Source of the DNA: Conidiobolus incongruus B7586
Taxonomy: Eukaryota; Entomophthoromycota; Entomophthoromycetes; Entomophthorales; Conidiobolaceae
Direction: 5' to 3'
NCBI GenBank assembly: GCA_000697335.1
Contig: JNEM01010164.1
Coordinates: forward strand, 1 to 36,919
Length of the DNA: 36,919 bases
Shown: positions 1 to 12,084 of the stretch, in pieces
Layout of the letters: every line of letters starts with the position of its first letter
Position numbering within the stretch: position 1 is the stretch's first letter
The notes under the pieces: model-generated
Seen by the model: only the letters and a program-made list of their open reading frames with translations
The model's database searches: none
What the model was told of the DNA's origin: nothing
Translations under genes and position numbers: made by a program

Positions 1-53
1 TCAAAATATTTCAAATTAATAAAAGATAAAATAAAATAAAAAATCAAATACAG

Positions 54-1253
54 ATGGAAGAACAAATAACCAATTCAAGAGTTGCACTTCATGTAAATTA
101 CGTCCCTAAAAAATTATTATGTCGAGAGAGAGAATATGATCAAATTTCTAATTTATTGACCAAAGGATTATCTCATAATAATTCATTATGCGTATATGTG
201 AGTGGTGTACCTGGTACGGGCAAGACTGCTACAGTTCGTGCTGCGATACGTGAGATCCAGAGAAATAGGAAATCCCCGCTCAAATTTATCGAGCTTAACG
301 GCATGAAACTCAGTGAACCTAACCAGGCATATGTTGAGCTATGGAATCTCATCTCTGATGAAAAGGTCACTCCTCGCCATGCAGTCGATCTTTTGAATGC
401 TCATTTTTCCAATTCAAAATCTAAAAAGGAGAAAATTTTAGTTGTAATGGATGAGCTCGATGTATTGATGACGCGGAAGCAAGATGTTATCTATCATTTT
501 TTCGATTGGCCGTATCGTTCTAATTCTAACTTAATTGTGGTTGCAATTGCGAATACTATGGATTTACCAGAAAGATTGCTACACCACAAAGTTTCTAGTC
601 GATTAGGATCAGCGCGTATTAACTTCTCTCCATATACATATGATCAATTATATCAAATTGTTAAAGATCGTCTTGGAGACTGTCCCTGGTTCACATCTGA
701 TGCAATTGAAATCTGTGCTAGAAAAGTTGCTGCTGTATCAGGAGATGCACGTCGTGCTTTGGATATTTGTAGAAATGCAGTGGAGGCTTTTGAGTTAGAG
801 ATCCGTGAAAAAACCGATTCTGAGCAATCCAAAAATGGTCACGAAACACAAATCCCAAGGGCTCTTGACATTGAAATCACTACAGGAACCATTACTAAAG
901 TGTATAAAGCCATGTACGACAATCCCACTGTAAAATTTGTTCAAAGCTTCCCTTTCAACCACAAACTCATTCTCACCACTCTCCTCCATATGATCAAGCG
1001 TACGGGTGTATCTGAAGTATCGGTGGATCTTCTTATTTCCAAGTATATTGAATTTTGTCGATTGCATCAATGGGAGATTCCAATCTATAATGACTTAATG
1101 ACCAGTATCAAATATTTAATTAATTTTTATATATTGACCACTGAAAATTTAGATTCTCCACTTCAAATTCATTCAGAGATCAAATTCAATGTTGGTCAAA
1201 GAGATGTTGAATTAGCTCTCAAGTCAGAAGATTTATTATTCAAATTAATATAA
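54..1253 (+). CDS. ORC1: Origin recognition complex subunit 1 (AAA+ and winged-helix part)
   Basis: The product is the ATPase subunit of the origin recognition complex, which marks replication origins and helps load MCM in the nucleus. The 399-aa reading frame shows Walker A GVPGTGKT (residues 51-58), Walker B ILVVMDELD (128-136), sensor 1 in VVAIANTMDLPERLL (Asn167), an SSRLG arginine-finger motif (about 183) and sensor 2 GDARRALDICR (230-240). A C-terminal winged-helix region follows (about 290-399). These match eukaryotic ORC1 much better than CDC6, for example NGMKLSEPNQAYVELW and DWPYRSNSNLIVVAIANTMDLPER. The N-terminal BAH domain of typical ORC1 is absent. The ATG is preceded directly by ATACAG, which could be a splice acceptor, so 5' exons may lie outside the window. 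Otherwise this is a short ORC1. An in-frame TAA lies just upstream at 27-29. No intron is needed inside the frame. Confidence 0.93.
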   Translation: MEEQITNSRVALHVNYVPKKLLCREREYDQISNLLTKGLSHNNSLCVYVSGVPGTGKTATVRAAIREIQRNRKSPLKFIELNGMKLSEPNQAYVELWNLISDEKVTPRHAVDLLNAHFSNSKSKKEKILVVMDELDVLMTRKQDVIYHFFDWPYRSNSNLIVVAIANTMDLPERLLHHKVSSRLGSARINFSPYTYDQLYQIVKDRLGDCPWFTSDAIEICARKVAAVSGDARRALDICRNAVEAFELEIREKTDSEQSKNGHETQIPRALDIEITTGTITKVYKAMYDNPTVKFVQSFPFNHKLILTTLLHMIKRTGVSEVSVDLLISKYIEFCRLHQWEIPIYNDLMTSIKYLINFYILTTENLDSPLQIHSEIKFNVGQRDVELALKSEDLLFKLI

Positions 1254-2739
1254 ATTCATATTTTTAATATCACCAATATTGTGATATCTATAGTTTTTTA
1301 GCCACTTCATTTACTTATTTCTAGATACTAAACTATTTTACACCTTCATGATAATTAATATATTTAGTTTTATTATATTAGATTAAAATAAACAATTTGA
1401 ATGTTTTTGAAAGTGGTTTTTCATCTATAATTACATTTACCACTGCTATAATATTGAAATGGATATTTGTCATTCTTTTGATCATAACTTCAAAACACTC
1501 TCAGCTATTGGCCCTTATTTAGATGAGTTGTGAAAAATTTCTATCTATATAGCTAAAACATTTTAGCAGGATATATTAAGATCAGATTTGATAAAATTTC
1601 AACTATATCAATCATTAAATATTTATTATATTTTAACAACTCAATTACAAATTGAGTTTGATTATTTTATCATTCCAATCAAAAATTATCAAAATCTTAA
1701 GATTTTTCTCAATGATAATTTTCTATAATCAAATTATTTTTGCCTCCACTATATGATTTATTCAATTCTCTGGATTATGTTTCAATAGTAAAGAAAAAAT
1801 ATTTGCATATAATAATCTAATCAACACTCTAGATTATAATAATTTTGTAAATTCATTAGAAATAATTTAAACAATAATTAACAGTATTTGATAAAAATTA
1901 TTATATACTTAAATATTTTAATGGATTAATAATATATCATAAAATGTTATGTTAATCCTTGGGAGGTTGGAATGTGAAAATGAATTAATATTTTAAAATT
2001 TTTATATTATTGCTAAATGAATATATAAATTTAAAATTTACATTAGCTCAATAGTCACTATTGGATATCATTTGAATATGGTATTAATTTTCAGAATTAG
2101 TCAACTTATTAAAAATATATAATGATAAAATGATATAAACAAAAAATCAAATGACTTGAGTAATTGATTTAGATCAATTCTTGAAATTAGAAATTGGATA
2201 ATGAGATATTAGTCATAGAAGTTAAAAAATAGGTTATTTGATATTTTCAATGTTAAGTTTATAATAATCTTTGGTTATTGTGGAACATCAAGTGTTATAT
2301 ATAATAATCATTTTTATAGCTAATTCCTATAACATTAATAATTGAACTAGTTCGAATTTTCGATATCAATATTATTTCAATCATCTTTCAAAGTAGAAAA
2401 TTCGGCATTTTAATAGAACAGTCTTAAAATTGTTTACAATTTAATAAAATACCATATATATGCCTTAAGGTAGTAAAAACAATAGAGCTCATATCACTTA
2501 CAACACAAAAGATTAAAATTTTTCAGGCAGTATTTAAATATTCTTAAAAGTATATTAATATAAAGATTTACCATAAAACACTATTTTAATTGTATCTATT
2601 AATTCGTTATAATTGTCTTGTCCTATACTAAAAACATATTATTTGAATCATATCACTGTATTGTCTCACTTTATATCAATACATTTATTTCGATAATAAT
2701 ATGAAAGCTATTTTTATTCGATTTTAATTTCCGTAGCCT
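1254..2739. other. AT-rich gene-free spacer
   Basis: This stretch follows ORC1. It has no reading frame of useful length, no RNA gene that I recognise and only short A/T homopolymers. It may contain heavily decayed repeats, but I could not align any part to the other elements of the window. Confidence 0.6.
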
Positions 2740-3050
2740 ATGTAACTCCGTATTAATAGAAGTCCTTGACGTAAAAATTTAGTAGCATCCAAAACGTTTC
2801 TAAGAGCACCCCTAATCATGGCCCCTTCGATTCTTACTCGTCAATTCCCCTTGATGCACCAAACTCCGCACCTGAATTTAATGGCTTTGCAGTACTCCGT
2901 CCATAAGGAGGAAATGATGTTGCACTATTCTGTCCCAACGGAGGGATTGAATTTTGTTTGTTTCTCCATTCTGGTCCTTAAAGAGGGTAACTATATAAGA
3001 TGGTTTTATGCCATCTAATCAATCAGTATGCTTTTCTCGTGCCTATTAAA
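2740..3050. pseudogene. GC-richer island, remnant of unidentified coding sequence
   Basis: About 300 bases stand out from the AT-rich surroundings by C- and G-containing, codon-like composition. A 66-aa plus-strand frame begins at 2818. A second plus frame reads APNSAPEFNGFAVLRP with stops on either side. A minus frame reads SATSFPPYGRSTAKPLNSG. No frame is clearly preferred and I recognise no family. The island is best read as a degraded gene or element fragment. Confidence 0.35.
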
Positions 3051-4683
3051 TAACTCAGCTCAATGATATATCTAAAGTATTTTCAACAAATTGTTAATTA
3101 AATTGATAAATGACATCTTCCGTAATACCATTTTGCGTGCTAGAAAAAACAAGAAAAAAAATATAATGTCATCTAATTAAATCAAGGATATATAATTTAG
3201 AATTGTCATGTATAAGCCTAACTTATTAATTAGTTCACTTTGAAAGTATAATTTATCAACATTGTATTGGTGTAATATTTTTCGCATAGAGTTGGAAAAA
3301 TGGCATCTATAGAACAAATTGAGTTGACTTGAAAGACTTCTAGAGGCTAAACAAGTTTTAAATTTTCAAAACTCAAAACATCATGATCATATTGAGGCAA
3401 TAATAGATTATTTAATAGTTTATTCATCTAATTATAACTTACATATATCTTTTCAGCATACCTTTAATGCTGAATTAAATAGTTTTAATACCTAATTTAA
3501 TCATAACAATAATAACTTTATATTTTAAAATCATAATTGGCTCCTCATGTCACTATCAAATGAATTCTTGAAGAGATTAGGATGATTTTATCAATTAATT
3601 ACAAATATTATGATTAATATCAAACATTTGTGATGTTGAAAAAATAATGGTATGTTCAATTCTAACATATTCCAGAAAATAATATGAATAAAAGTTGAAA
3701 TCAAATGTTCTATATTTAAATATTCATAGTTTATATATATATATATATATTTCAAAAACCATAATCATTACATTCAGCCATGGGTATTAAATCGAAAATC
3801 AAATCAATGCATTTGTTTTTATGAAAGACATTCTCTAACTTGTTAAAAATGATGAAAAGCTTAGATTGAGTTTAATATGCCACCTAATTATTCGTATTAA
3901 TAAAATATCACATATATTGATTGAAAAATAAGCAATGATAAATATATTTTAGAGAATATCGATGACAAAAATGTTGGTTTAGTTACTAATAATTATTAAT
4001 TTGTACATAGTAATTTATAATTGAATATTATATATTAAAATTCATATAGTTGAATATAGCATTACAATTATTAATATTAAAATAATTATTTTTTTATTTC
4101 TCTTGTCTCCCAATAATTAACTTATAAACATGAGAAAAGCTATAAAACTATTAAACTAATGAAAATTATGATATTAAATAATTCTTTGGATAAACATTTG
4201 TTAATTATTTTTTGAACATCTAGAAATTAGAATATGTTTTAATATCATTTAAATATACTGGTTTGATAGTTTTCTGTAATCATACATAAAGGTAAATTTT
4301 GTAAAATATTTGAAGTTTCAATTGTAATTATCTATTTTAATTAAAAAAATTGGCTATAAAATCAAATTCAAATTCTTACAAAGCATTGAATAATAATGAA
4401 ATCTGTGTGAAAATATACCACCTAAAATAGTTTAATAGATTTGCAAGTAATATAATGGTTCTGTCAAGGTTTAAATTTGATTTTATGATTAATTGTCTAT
4501 ACAAAATAGGTGTGTAAATATTTTAATTAGGTTAAAGTATTTAATAATTATCATACAACGTTGTGATCATAAAAAAATATTTTTTATATTTTGAGAGATA
4601 ATTCACATTTGTATGAGAATAAAACTGAACCATTTAATTAGTTGATTAATTAGAAAGATCATTTTTATAGTCTCATGTATTAG
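3051..4683. other. AT-rich gene-free spacer with a (TA)n tract
   Basis: No gene is seen here. There is a short TA dinucleotide run at about 3732-3751. The rest is low-complexity AT-rich sequence. Confidence 0.6.
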
Positions 4684-6275
4684 AAATACGCATTGATACT
4701 TTAGAGCGCAATCAATAAAGCTTTGAACCGTGACGTATACAGATTAATCAAGCTTTTAGCGTACACTTCCTTTGCTGAAACCTTTGCAATCCATTTTATA
4801 TCTTTGGAAAGTAAGAATCAAATATATCTTTTATATTATTATGCATCCGTTTGTCTTTAATGTATTAATTGTAAAGTGATTTCATCAAAATTACTAAGAC
4901 TAGACCGTTAAAACCTTCCTCTCAATAAATATATCATTAAATTTTTAATTCTCAAGAATATTATAAAATTCATTAGAGTAGATTATTTAAGTCACATAAT
5001 CTATAATGATTGTTAGTCTCATTCTATATTTTTTAATGTGAATTCACAAAATATTTTACATGGAGTATAAAGCGAGTATCTCAAAATAAGGTACGATTCA
5101 GATTGTACCTCAGATACAACTTTATATCTTCGTGTTTCATAAAATATAATCTGTCTACAAAATCAAGGAACTTCCAACTAATATTGCACCAAAATTAAAT
5201 GGTAAATCGATGTTGATAAGGGTGTTTTGTAGAATAATAATTCTCATAAGATGGATGAGAATATTGCTAATCAAACCACACATATGCTTCTAATTATTTT
5301 GACTTATTCACAAGTTTCAATTGATACTAATAGCTTGGAAACATCTGTGTTAAAAGATATTACGGTTAAATCATATGAACCACTAGAAGCTCTTTCAATC
5401 TGGCATTCATTTAAACAAGTGGATTTCGCCAAACTGACTCGTATATCAGATACAGTGGTCACCGATGTGTAACACTTCAGAGCTAATATACCACATGTAT
5501 AATTAAAGTCATACCAATATGATTGTTCCACCACCAATATCTATCAAATATGCGGTAATTTATGTTGAATGAACCTTTTGTTAATAAATACATTCTCCTT
5601 CAGTTACATATTGAATTATGATATGTTGAAAAAGTTAAATATATTATAAGGGAAAATCATAGCCAGTTTTTTTGGAATTGATGTGAGCTTATACACTAAG
5701 AAAATCAGTGTTACACGTTGAGGTTTGGTAATGCTACGCTCCTGGATTGAAGAAATGAGCTATTCTCTAATATCAGTACCCATCTTCCTAGATCCTGTGA
5801 AAGTTGGTTCGGATTTTTACAAGAGATATAAAAAGAAATTTAAGATGGTTTGAAAGGATGTTTCTTGGTGGTGCTCAAAAATGAAACATATAAAAGTCAA
5901 AAAGTAGTTTTTACACGAATCAGCTTGGGATGCGTTACCACAACTCTACGTGCTGCACATCAAACAGAATGAATTCAATCAATGGGTTATGGGCTGCAGC
6001 TCTACGCATTTAATTATCCAAGCCCAGGAACCTAGCGATTATGGATACATTTTTTCTCCAACTATCTCAATTGCAAGATACACCAAAAAGGGTGATGCTG
6101 CACTTCAGTTATATCTCCGTGCACTAGGCTATGTTAATATTTCAGTTAAAGTTTACGAACCATTTACTGGAAGTAGAGAGGCTTAAAAATTCGCAGAAAG
6201 GATATGATAAAGATATTGAGTGCTCCCAATTTGTAGAAAATCTGTCAATCCACTTCATCACTTGTTTATTATAAA
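4684..6275 (+). pseudogene. Broken, unidentified multi-exon gene
   Basis: A stretch of better-than-background coding composition holds several readable pieces on the plus strand. The first, at 4702-4812, reads INKALNRDVYRLIKLLAYTS and ends in a GTAAG donor-like site. The second is a 73-aa frame at 5251-5472 (with SVLKDITVKSYEPLEALSIW). The third, at 5731-6186, keeps one frame with two in-frame stops near 5849 and 5907 and includes SWIEEMSYSLISVPIFLDPV and YGYIFSPTISIARYTKKGD. After its stop a shifted frame continues to about 6275 (GYDKDIECSQFVENLS). The second and third pieces share a loose motif (DITVKSYEP versus NISVKVYEP), which may be chance or an internal repeat. I do not recognise the family. 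It looks like a former host gene that has lost its reading frame. The exact 5' limit is uncertain. Confidence 0.45.
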
Positions 6276-7504
6276 TCATAGAATTATTCCAAGATGTTAG
6301 AGAATTTCGAATTCGACTAATGTCATCAATTTATGGATAATGCAATGTCATTTTAGTTATACCTGTCGTAAAGTTATTTAAAGAATTATATTAATCATTT
6401 TTAATTAATTCAAAGTGGTTTAATCGTTATGAATATTTTAGGTGATTATTAAAGTATTCGAATTCGATAGAATTGTATACATCAATTTACAATGTCTAGA
6501 ATATTTCAGCATTTCACTAAACAATAAATAACCAAATTAATGTCTGTACCACATTTTTCCGAACTTTTAGTTATGAATCGAGAAGTATATTTCTCAAACC
6601 AACCATTTATTTATCCTTTTATTTTTGGCTTGAATATAAGGGTCATTTTCAAAGTTTTTATAATGTGATTTATAGCTCTGTAATACCTATTTGATTAGAA
6701 TAAAATCAAAATACCTCGATTTCTACGATACAACCTAATTATTATAGAATTTTTATATGAGTGAAGTTACTTGAGTGTTATAATTTTCAATACAAGACCC
6801 TATTACATTCTTACAAATCCTAGGCTATTAGTTTCAATTCACCTAATTTTGAAAGTTTTGAAAATATATTTATTATCCAAAAAATACTTATATAAACTGA
6901 AAGCTAGAGAACAAATCCATATAAAAATCTCGGTTTTTATTTCATAATATGATTGATGAAACCTGTGTCAAATTTTGGATTTACAATATGAGTGTTAATG
7001 TTTCAAAATAGCCATTTATATATATTAACAATGAATAGTAAATATCTTTGAATTATTGGAAATTTTTACAGTGAAATAGGATATAGTTTTAGGATAAATT
7101 CAACTTATCATTATCATTAACTTATAAATTATAATATTTTAACAAATTGATGCATTATTTAACTAATTCATTTGAAAAATAGCTGTTTTTGATTAAAATT
7201 AAAAACTTTACAACTTTGAAGATTTGCAAAATATGTATATTGAATAAAGTCAAATTTCAATATTATGGATAAGATACATTAATATTTCAAGTATATAGTA
7301 AATATATTATTTAAAATTCTCTTACTATAATTTATAAATGATATTTAAACCTTTTGACTGTGATCTAAGCTAATATCAAAAAGTATAGAGACAGTATTTG
7401 ACTATAAAATGGCCAATTTGATGCTTTAAAATATTTATAAACTTTAAATTGATAAAAAGATAAAAATATTAATAAAGTGATAATAACACTATATCTATTT
7501 CTCA
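6276..7504. other. AT-rich gene-free spacer
   Basis: No gene or repeat is supported. A 17-base stretch near 6633-6649 also occurs inside the solo LTR at 33983-34316, but its surroundings do not align. Confidence 0.55.
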
Positions 7505-8736
7505 TTAATAATGAAAATAAATATCCTCATTCCACAGTTTTTCAGATTTTAGAAGTGTCCAACTTGGGATATTGAGTTTAGCGTCTTTGAAATAGAGTAG
7601 GTCATAAAACATTTCCGCAATGAAACTCATAGCTAGTCCATTGTTCAGTTCGGTGGCCTTGTGAGGATGAATAGTTGCGGAACGTCTGAAATATTTAATG
7701 ATGCCAGATGCAAGACTTGGTATATCCGATTGGTTCAAGTGTAGTGTGTTATTAATTGTTGCTGAATGTGCGTTGGAATTGACAGTTTTAATGGATTTCA
7801 TATGGTCACACACTGCTTTGAAATTCACTTGCCATTTGGTGAAGCCTTCAGTATTGATGGACAAGATTGGCGTTTTGATAGGCTTGGGATCTATTGGAAC
7901 CATCCAGGGATCCATAACTACAGCGCATTTGTAAGGATGGTCATTACGCGATAAGTAATCTAGCACTGTGGCACCGCCAAAACTATGTCCTGTCAAGATA
8001 GGATTTTCGAGATCTAACTGGTTTTTAAATGGATCTAGAGTACTATTGGTTACATAGTCTGGACTCTTTTTGTTGAACAATACAGAATTGGTCTCAAAAC
8101 TGCCATGATTCAATTCATTTAACAATTTCCAAGCTAAGTCAATTTCCTCCATACGGATTTGAATTTGAGGGGCTCTGAACTCTTTCTCAGTAAGGTCTAT
8201 AGGCTGATGAATATATGGTACATCTTGAGGAGATGACTGGGTCCACGAGTAACTTGCGGAATTGTCGCGGTGTTCAATAGCACATACTATCATACCATAC
8301 GATGCCATTTCGCCACAAAAAGTACTATACGTGCATCTGTTCCCAGCAACCCCGTGAGAGAATACCATCACCGGATACTTTTTGGAGGGGTTGGGTGCTG
8401 GTAACAATAAGTCATTTCCGTTACCTCTCAATGCACCTATTTTGGGGAACTTACTCAACAAAAAAGCCAACAGCGAAGCAATATATTGATTTAATCTAAT
8501 ATAGCTCGTGAAGCCTATAACAAGTATAATTAGTAATGTAGTACACAACGATTTACGAAATTACCTTTAAAATACCTGTAAGAAGGATAAGGAAAGAAAT
8601 TAGCATAGGATTTACTATTACTTCTGGTAGTTGGATAGAATAATTTAAAAATATTTGTCTTTGTACTCTTATATTCAATATCGATACAACTTACTTCGAA
8701 AGGACCTCTATATTTTGGCAGGGTTGAGAATATCAT
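7505..8736 (-). CDS. Platelet-activating-factor acetylhydrolase-like esterase, two exons
   Basis: The gene encodes an alpha/beta-hydrolase of the plasma PAF-acetylhydrolase/lipoprotein-associated phospholipase A2 family, which removes short or oxidised sn-2 acyl groups from phospholipids. Exon 1 is 8736-8565 (MIFSTLPKYRGPFEVSCIDI..., with FYPTTR). A 50-nt intron (8564-8515, GTAATT...TTATAG, ACTAAT branch-like site) follows. Exon 2 is 8514-7505. Splicing in phase 1 gives 393 aa. The family landmarks are present: VMVFSHGVAGNR (oxyanion region, about 107-118), IEHRD, nucleophile motif GHSFGG (Ser about 235), VVMDPW (Asp about 259) and LHLNQSDIP (His about 316). An alternative start inside the intron would remove the conserved N-terminus, so the spliced model is preferred. 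A hydrophobic stretch (YIASLLAFLL) lies near residue 70; no clear signal peptide is seen. A broken paralogue lies at 12085-13152. Confidence 0.9.
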
Positions 8737-8775
8737 CGTTTTTTAACTTTGCAATTTGAATTGGATTGGTGACTG

Positions 8776-8783
8776 TATTTATA
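8776..8783 (-). promoter_or_regulatory. TATA box of the acetylhydrolase gene
   Basis: On the minus strand TATAAATA lies about 40 nt before the ATG, inside TGAGAAAGGATATAAATAC. The broken paralogue keeps a matching TGAGAAAGTATATATATAC at the same place, so the core promoter was duplicated with the gene. Confidence 0.6.
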
Positions 8784-8789
8784 TCCTTT

Positions 8790-9368
8790 CTCATCATCAA
8801 TCATTAATTTTCGATCGATTTTATTTAGGTTAATTGATTAACCTGAAATGATTATTTTTTAGATCAAATTTTTTAAATTTCTTTTCAATCCAAAAATATT
8901 GGGATAAATCACAAGTGATTTGAAAAATTATATTTTTCAATATTATATAAAAATATATAATCACATGATGTTCAAATACTATAAGCTAGTATTTTTGAGT
9001 AACTCTATCAAAAATTAGTATTTCTGTCAAAGACAAATAATCATAAGATAATTAATAGTGTATTGAATGATTCATAATAATTATTATTAGTTTGACTAGT
9101 AATTACTTTATGGTCATATGACTTCATATAATGTAAATATTTCAAAATCATAATTATTACAAGCATTAATTCAAATCATTCTTTAGAACCAATGCCTATT
9201 ACAATAAATTTGCAGTCTTTACACATTATATAACAATTCAAAAATTAATTTATTTGTATGGAATATTTAATATATCAAAAATATTGACTATTAAAATTCT
9301 AGGGATTTTACTATAATGTCTCATCAAAATAAGAATGTATAATATTCTTTAATATTATATGATTTTTG

Positions 9369-9404
<36 letters not shown>

Positions 9405-10338
9405 TAATGGTTAATATTTTTAAAGTAATTTTTCTCTATTTTTCAATTTTATAGATGGTAATATTAAAAAAAGTTAATTTAAAATATAATTAGTATTTAA
9501 AACTTTATCTAATATTTCGTAAATCGTATTTGAGTTATATAATTTCTAGAAAAAATTACGATATATATACTTGATTCAATGTTAAGCAAAATTTATATTA
9601 TAGCAATCGATTGTGAATTTTTGGTTCATCCAAATATTTAAAATATTTTTGAAATAAGAAATTAATAAACTCTACATACCATATACTCAATTTTGTGAGA
9701 AATAATGTTAGCATTCAAAATAATATAAGATAGACGATGCTTATTTAACTAAATTCATTCCTAAATACTTAATATAATAAATTGATATTTTTTCAGTGAT
9801 TCATTTAACAAAATATTATAATATATATACCAACAATAACTCAATTCAATGTATACTATTTTTGCTATTCTAACAAAATCTGATCTTACCTGGTTTATAA
9901 TTTTGGAAAACTTGATTTTACAATGGTGCTTGACAATGTCCCAAAAATGCAAAATAAGCCAAGCAATTAATGAATTTCATTTATAACACTTCATTTCTCA
10001 ATGATTTTAACAATATTTAATTTGTGTTATAATATCAGAAAATGAAGTCAATATGAGAATTTAATCATTTGTGAATCAAAATAATATAATAATTTTTCAT
10101 TATATATATCAAACGAAAAAAATATTTAAATATTAAAAAGTTACTAGAATGTTTTTTGGTTCAAAAGATAGAATTTTATTGAAATGGGTGAAATCTTAAA
10201 GCAGCTATTGAAAATAATATAACATATATAATTTTAACTCCGAAATTTTCAAGTAGACTAAATGGCAAGCAGTCCCGAAAGTGAGCCAAAATAGAGAATA
10301 CGAATACGAATTTCAACGGAAATTCCAATACTAACCTT
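8790..10338. other. AT-rich gene-free spacer with (AT)15 microsatellite
   Basis: No gene is supported. A perfect AT dinucleotide run spans 9371-9400. A 63-aa minus frame near 9761-9952 has AT-driven composition and no recognisable motif. Confidence 0.6.
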
Positions 10339-11808
10339 ATGGAAGCAGTGCCACTACCTGATAGGTGGGATAATGATAAAGTTCTAACTCAGATTTTTAA
10401 GCATATTATATTCAAAGATCTTTTGGATTTAAATACAACTAATAAGAAATTTCGCCAAGCTATCAACCCACTGATTAATAAGAGTCTAAAGCTATTACGA
10501 CATAAATATATCACTTGCCACAATACCGATGGTCGAAAACTGAATTCAAAATCTATGGATGTCTGAATAAAAGTGTGTACTCAAATCCATTTCAAATATC
10601 AAGAATTTGTTCTTCATTTAAAATTGAGTTTCACACTTTATCCTGAAACGCCTCAGGAACTTTATGAAACCTTCTCTTATCAACAGATTAATTAATGATG
10701 GCATTAATATTAGTAAAAGACTCCTTGTCCTCACTTTGAAGTTCTTGCACACAATTGCAAAGATTAAGTTTGCATTATATATTCTTGAGAACTACACTGA
10801 CAAAGACATCAATTTTGAAATCATTTAAAGACTATCAACATTAAGCAAGTTGTCGTTTTCTGAAGTTAAAATTCAAGAGAATTTAAACAAAGCTATTAAA
10901 GCTCTAAACAGACTTACTAATCTGGAGGAACTGACGATTATTCTCCTATTCTATTAACATCTGGACCATATGTGATGAGGATCCTAACTCTGAAGCGATG
11001 GATATACCTCTCGATGGCTATATTAAAATTATGAAGAGATTTTACTCCAATTATTCTACAAGGGTTCACTTTTGGTAATGGTGTATATAGTAGCTTAGCT
11101 GACTATGCTAATCCTATGTTTCAAGCCAATCCTAAGCCTGTCAAAATCCTTTATAAATCAGTGTAACTCTCCTCTGCTCTTATTGAATCAGTTATTGAAC
11201 ATTCAAAAAATTTGACAGATTTGACTCTCATCAAGTTGAAAGCTGAAAGTATTTGTTTATCAAGCCACATTGATCTTGGATTCCCTACCCAGTTAACTAA
11301 ACTATTTCTTGTACTAAAGCCATTTACATTTCGATCATTATGAATTACTTTTATTACTATCCCTAACCCCATCGACTTAAGTAATGAAGTCAAACAATAC
11401 CAATACAGCATTCGGACAGGACTGCAAAAGCCTGAAGCATCTCAGCTACATTGGGTTACAATTACTTTGGCATATATGAATAGTTGAACTATCCCTCGAT
11501 GATTTCTGAAAAACTAAATTCCAAGTTAACAATTATGAATTTTGCGAAACGCTCCTATCCCTCAATCTCAGCAACATTGACATCAATCATATTAATCCAA
11601 ACTCTTGTAACAATTCACCAATCTAGAAATGATCAGTTTATTTGACAAGGGCAATTCCTAAAACGATAAATATCAAGATTTCCTAGAGAATTTGAACAAA
11701 TTTGAAAGACGGAAATTGTATTTCACCTCGTTCATCAAACACTTCTTAGAATGTCCTCACCAACCTTATACTAAATTGCAGCCAATGGATTTCGTTCAGT
11801 ATAGCTAA
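10339..11808 (+). pseudogene. F-box/leucine-rich-repeat protein pseudogene
   Basis: The intact first 75 codons read LPDRWDNDKVLTQIFKHIIF and KDLLDLNTTNKKFRQAINP, an F-box-like N-terminus that would bind Skp1 in an SCF ubiquitin ligase. After the first stop at 10564 the homologous text continues in changing frames. LRR-like stretches are visible, such as TLSKLSFSEVKIQENLNKAI followed by LNRLTNLEELTI (about 10830-10940), ASQLHWVTITLAYMNS (about 11437-11484) and LLSLNLSNIDINHINPNS (about 11550-11605). The remnant ends near 11808 in LQPMDFVQYS. Many stops and frameshifts make it a dead copy. Similar F-box/LRR genes form large families in some early-diverging fungi. That comparison is from memory and not verified. 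Confidence 0.7.
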
Positions 11809-12084
11809 GCTTTTGCTTAATACATTGGTGTATTGGAGTTTATCGATAGATATATTTAATATTCAATACAATTGTTGGTTTTGATCAATACTCAAAAATT
11901 TATCAACCTAGTCTTACAAATTATAAATCAACTATACCATCACATAACCTCAAATTAACACAGAATACCAATATTTTTAATATTTTATTATTTTGATCTA
12001 AATTTATCATTCAATAAAAAACTGATGTAGAGTATTAATAGTTTATATGAATCCATGTCTTTAAATATGGCAAGTGACTGAAGA

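Noticed and set aside
8515-8548. Alternative start MCTTLLIILVIG for the acetylhydrolase, which looks like a signal anchor.
   Set aside because: It lies inside a GT-AG intron. Splicing joins the conserved N-terminal exon in frame, and the paralogue has the same intron.
9371-9400. (AT)15 tract as a possible cruciform or origin element near ORC1.
   Set aside because: Simple microsatellites are common in this DNA, and nothing ties it to replication.
11151-11411. 86-aa minus frame.
   Set aside because: It is a shadow of the F-box/LRR pseudogene on the plus strand.
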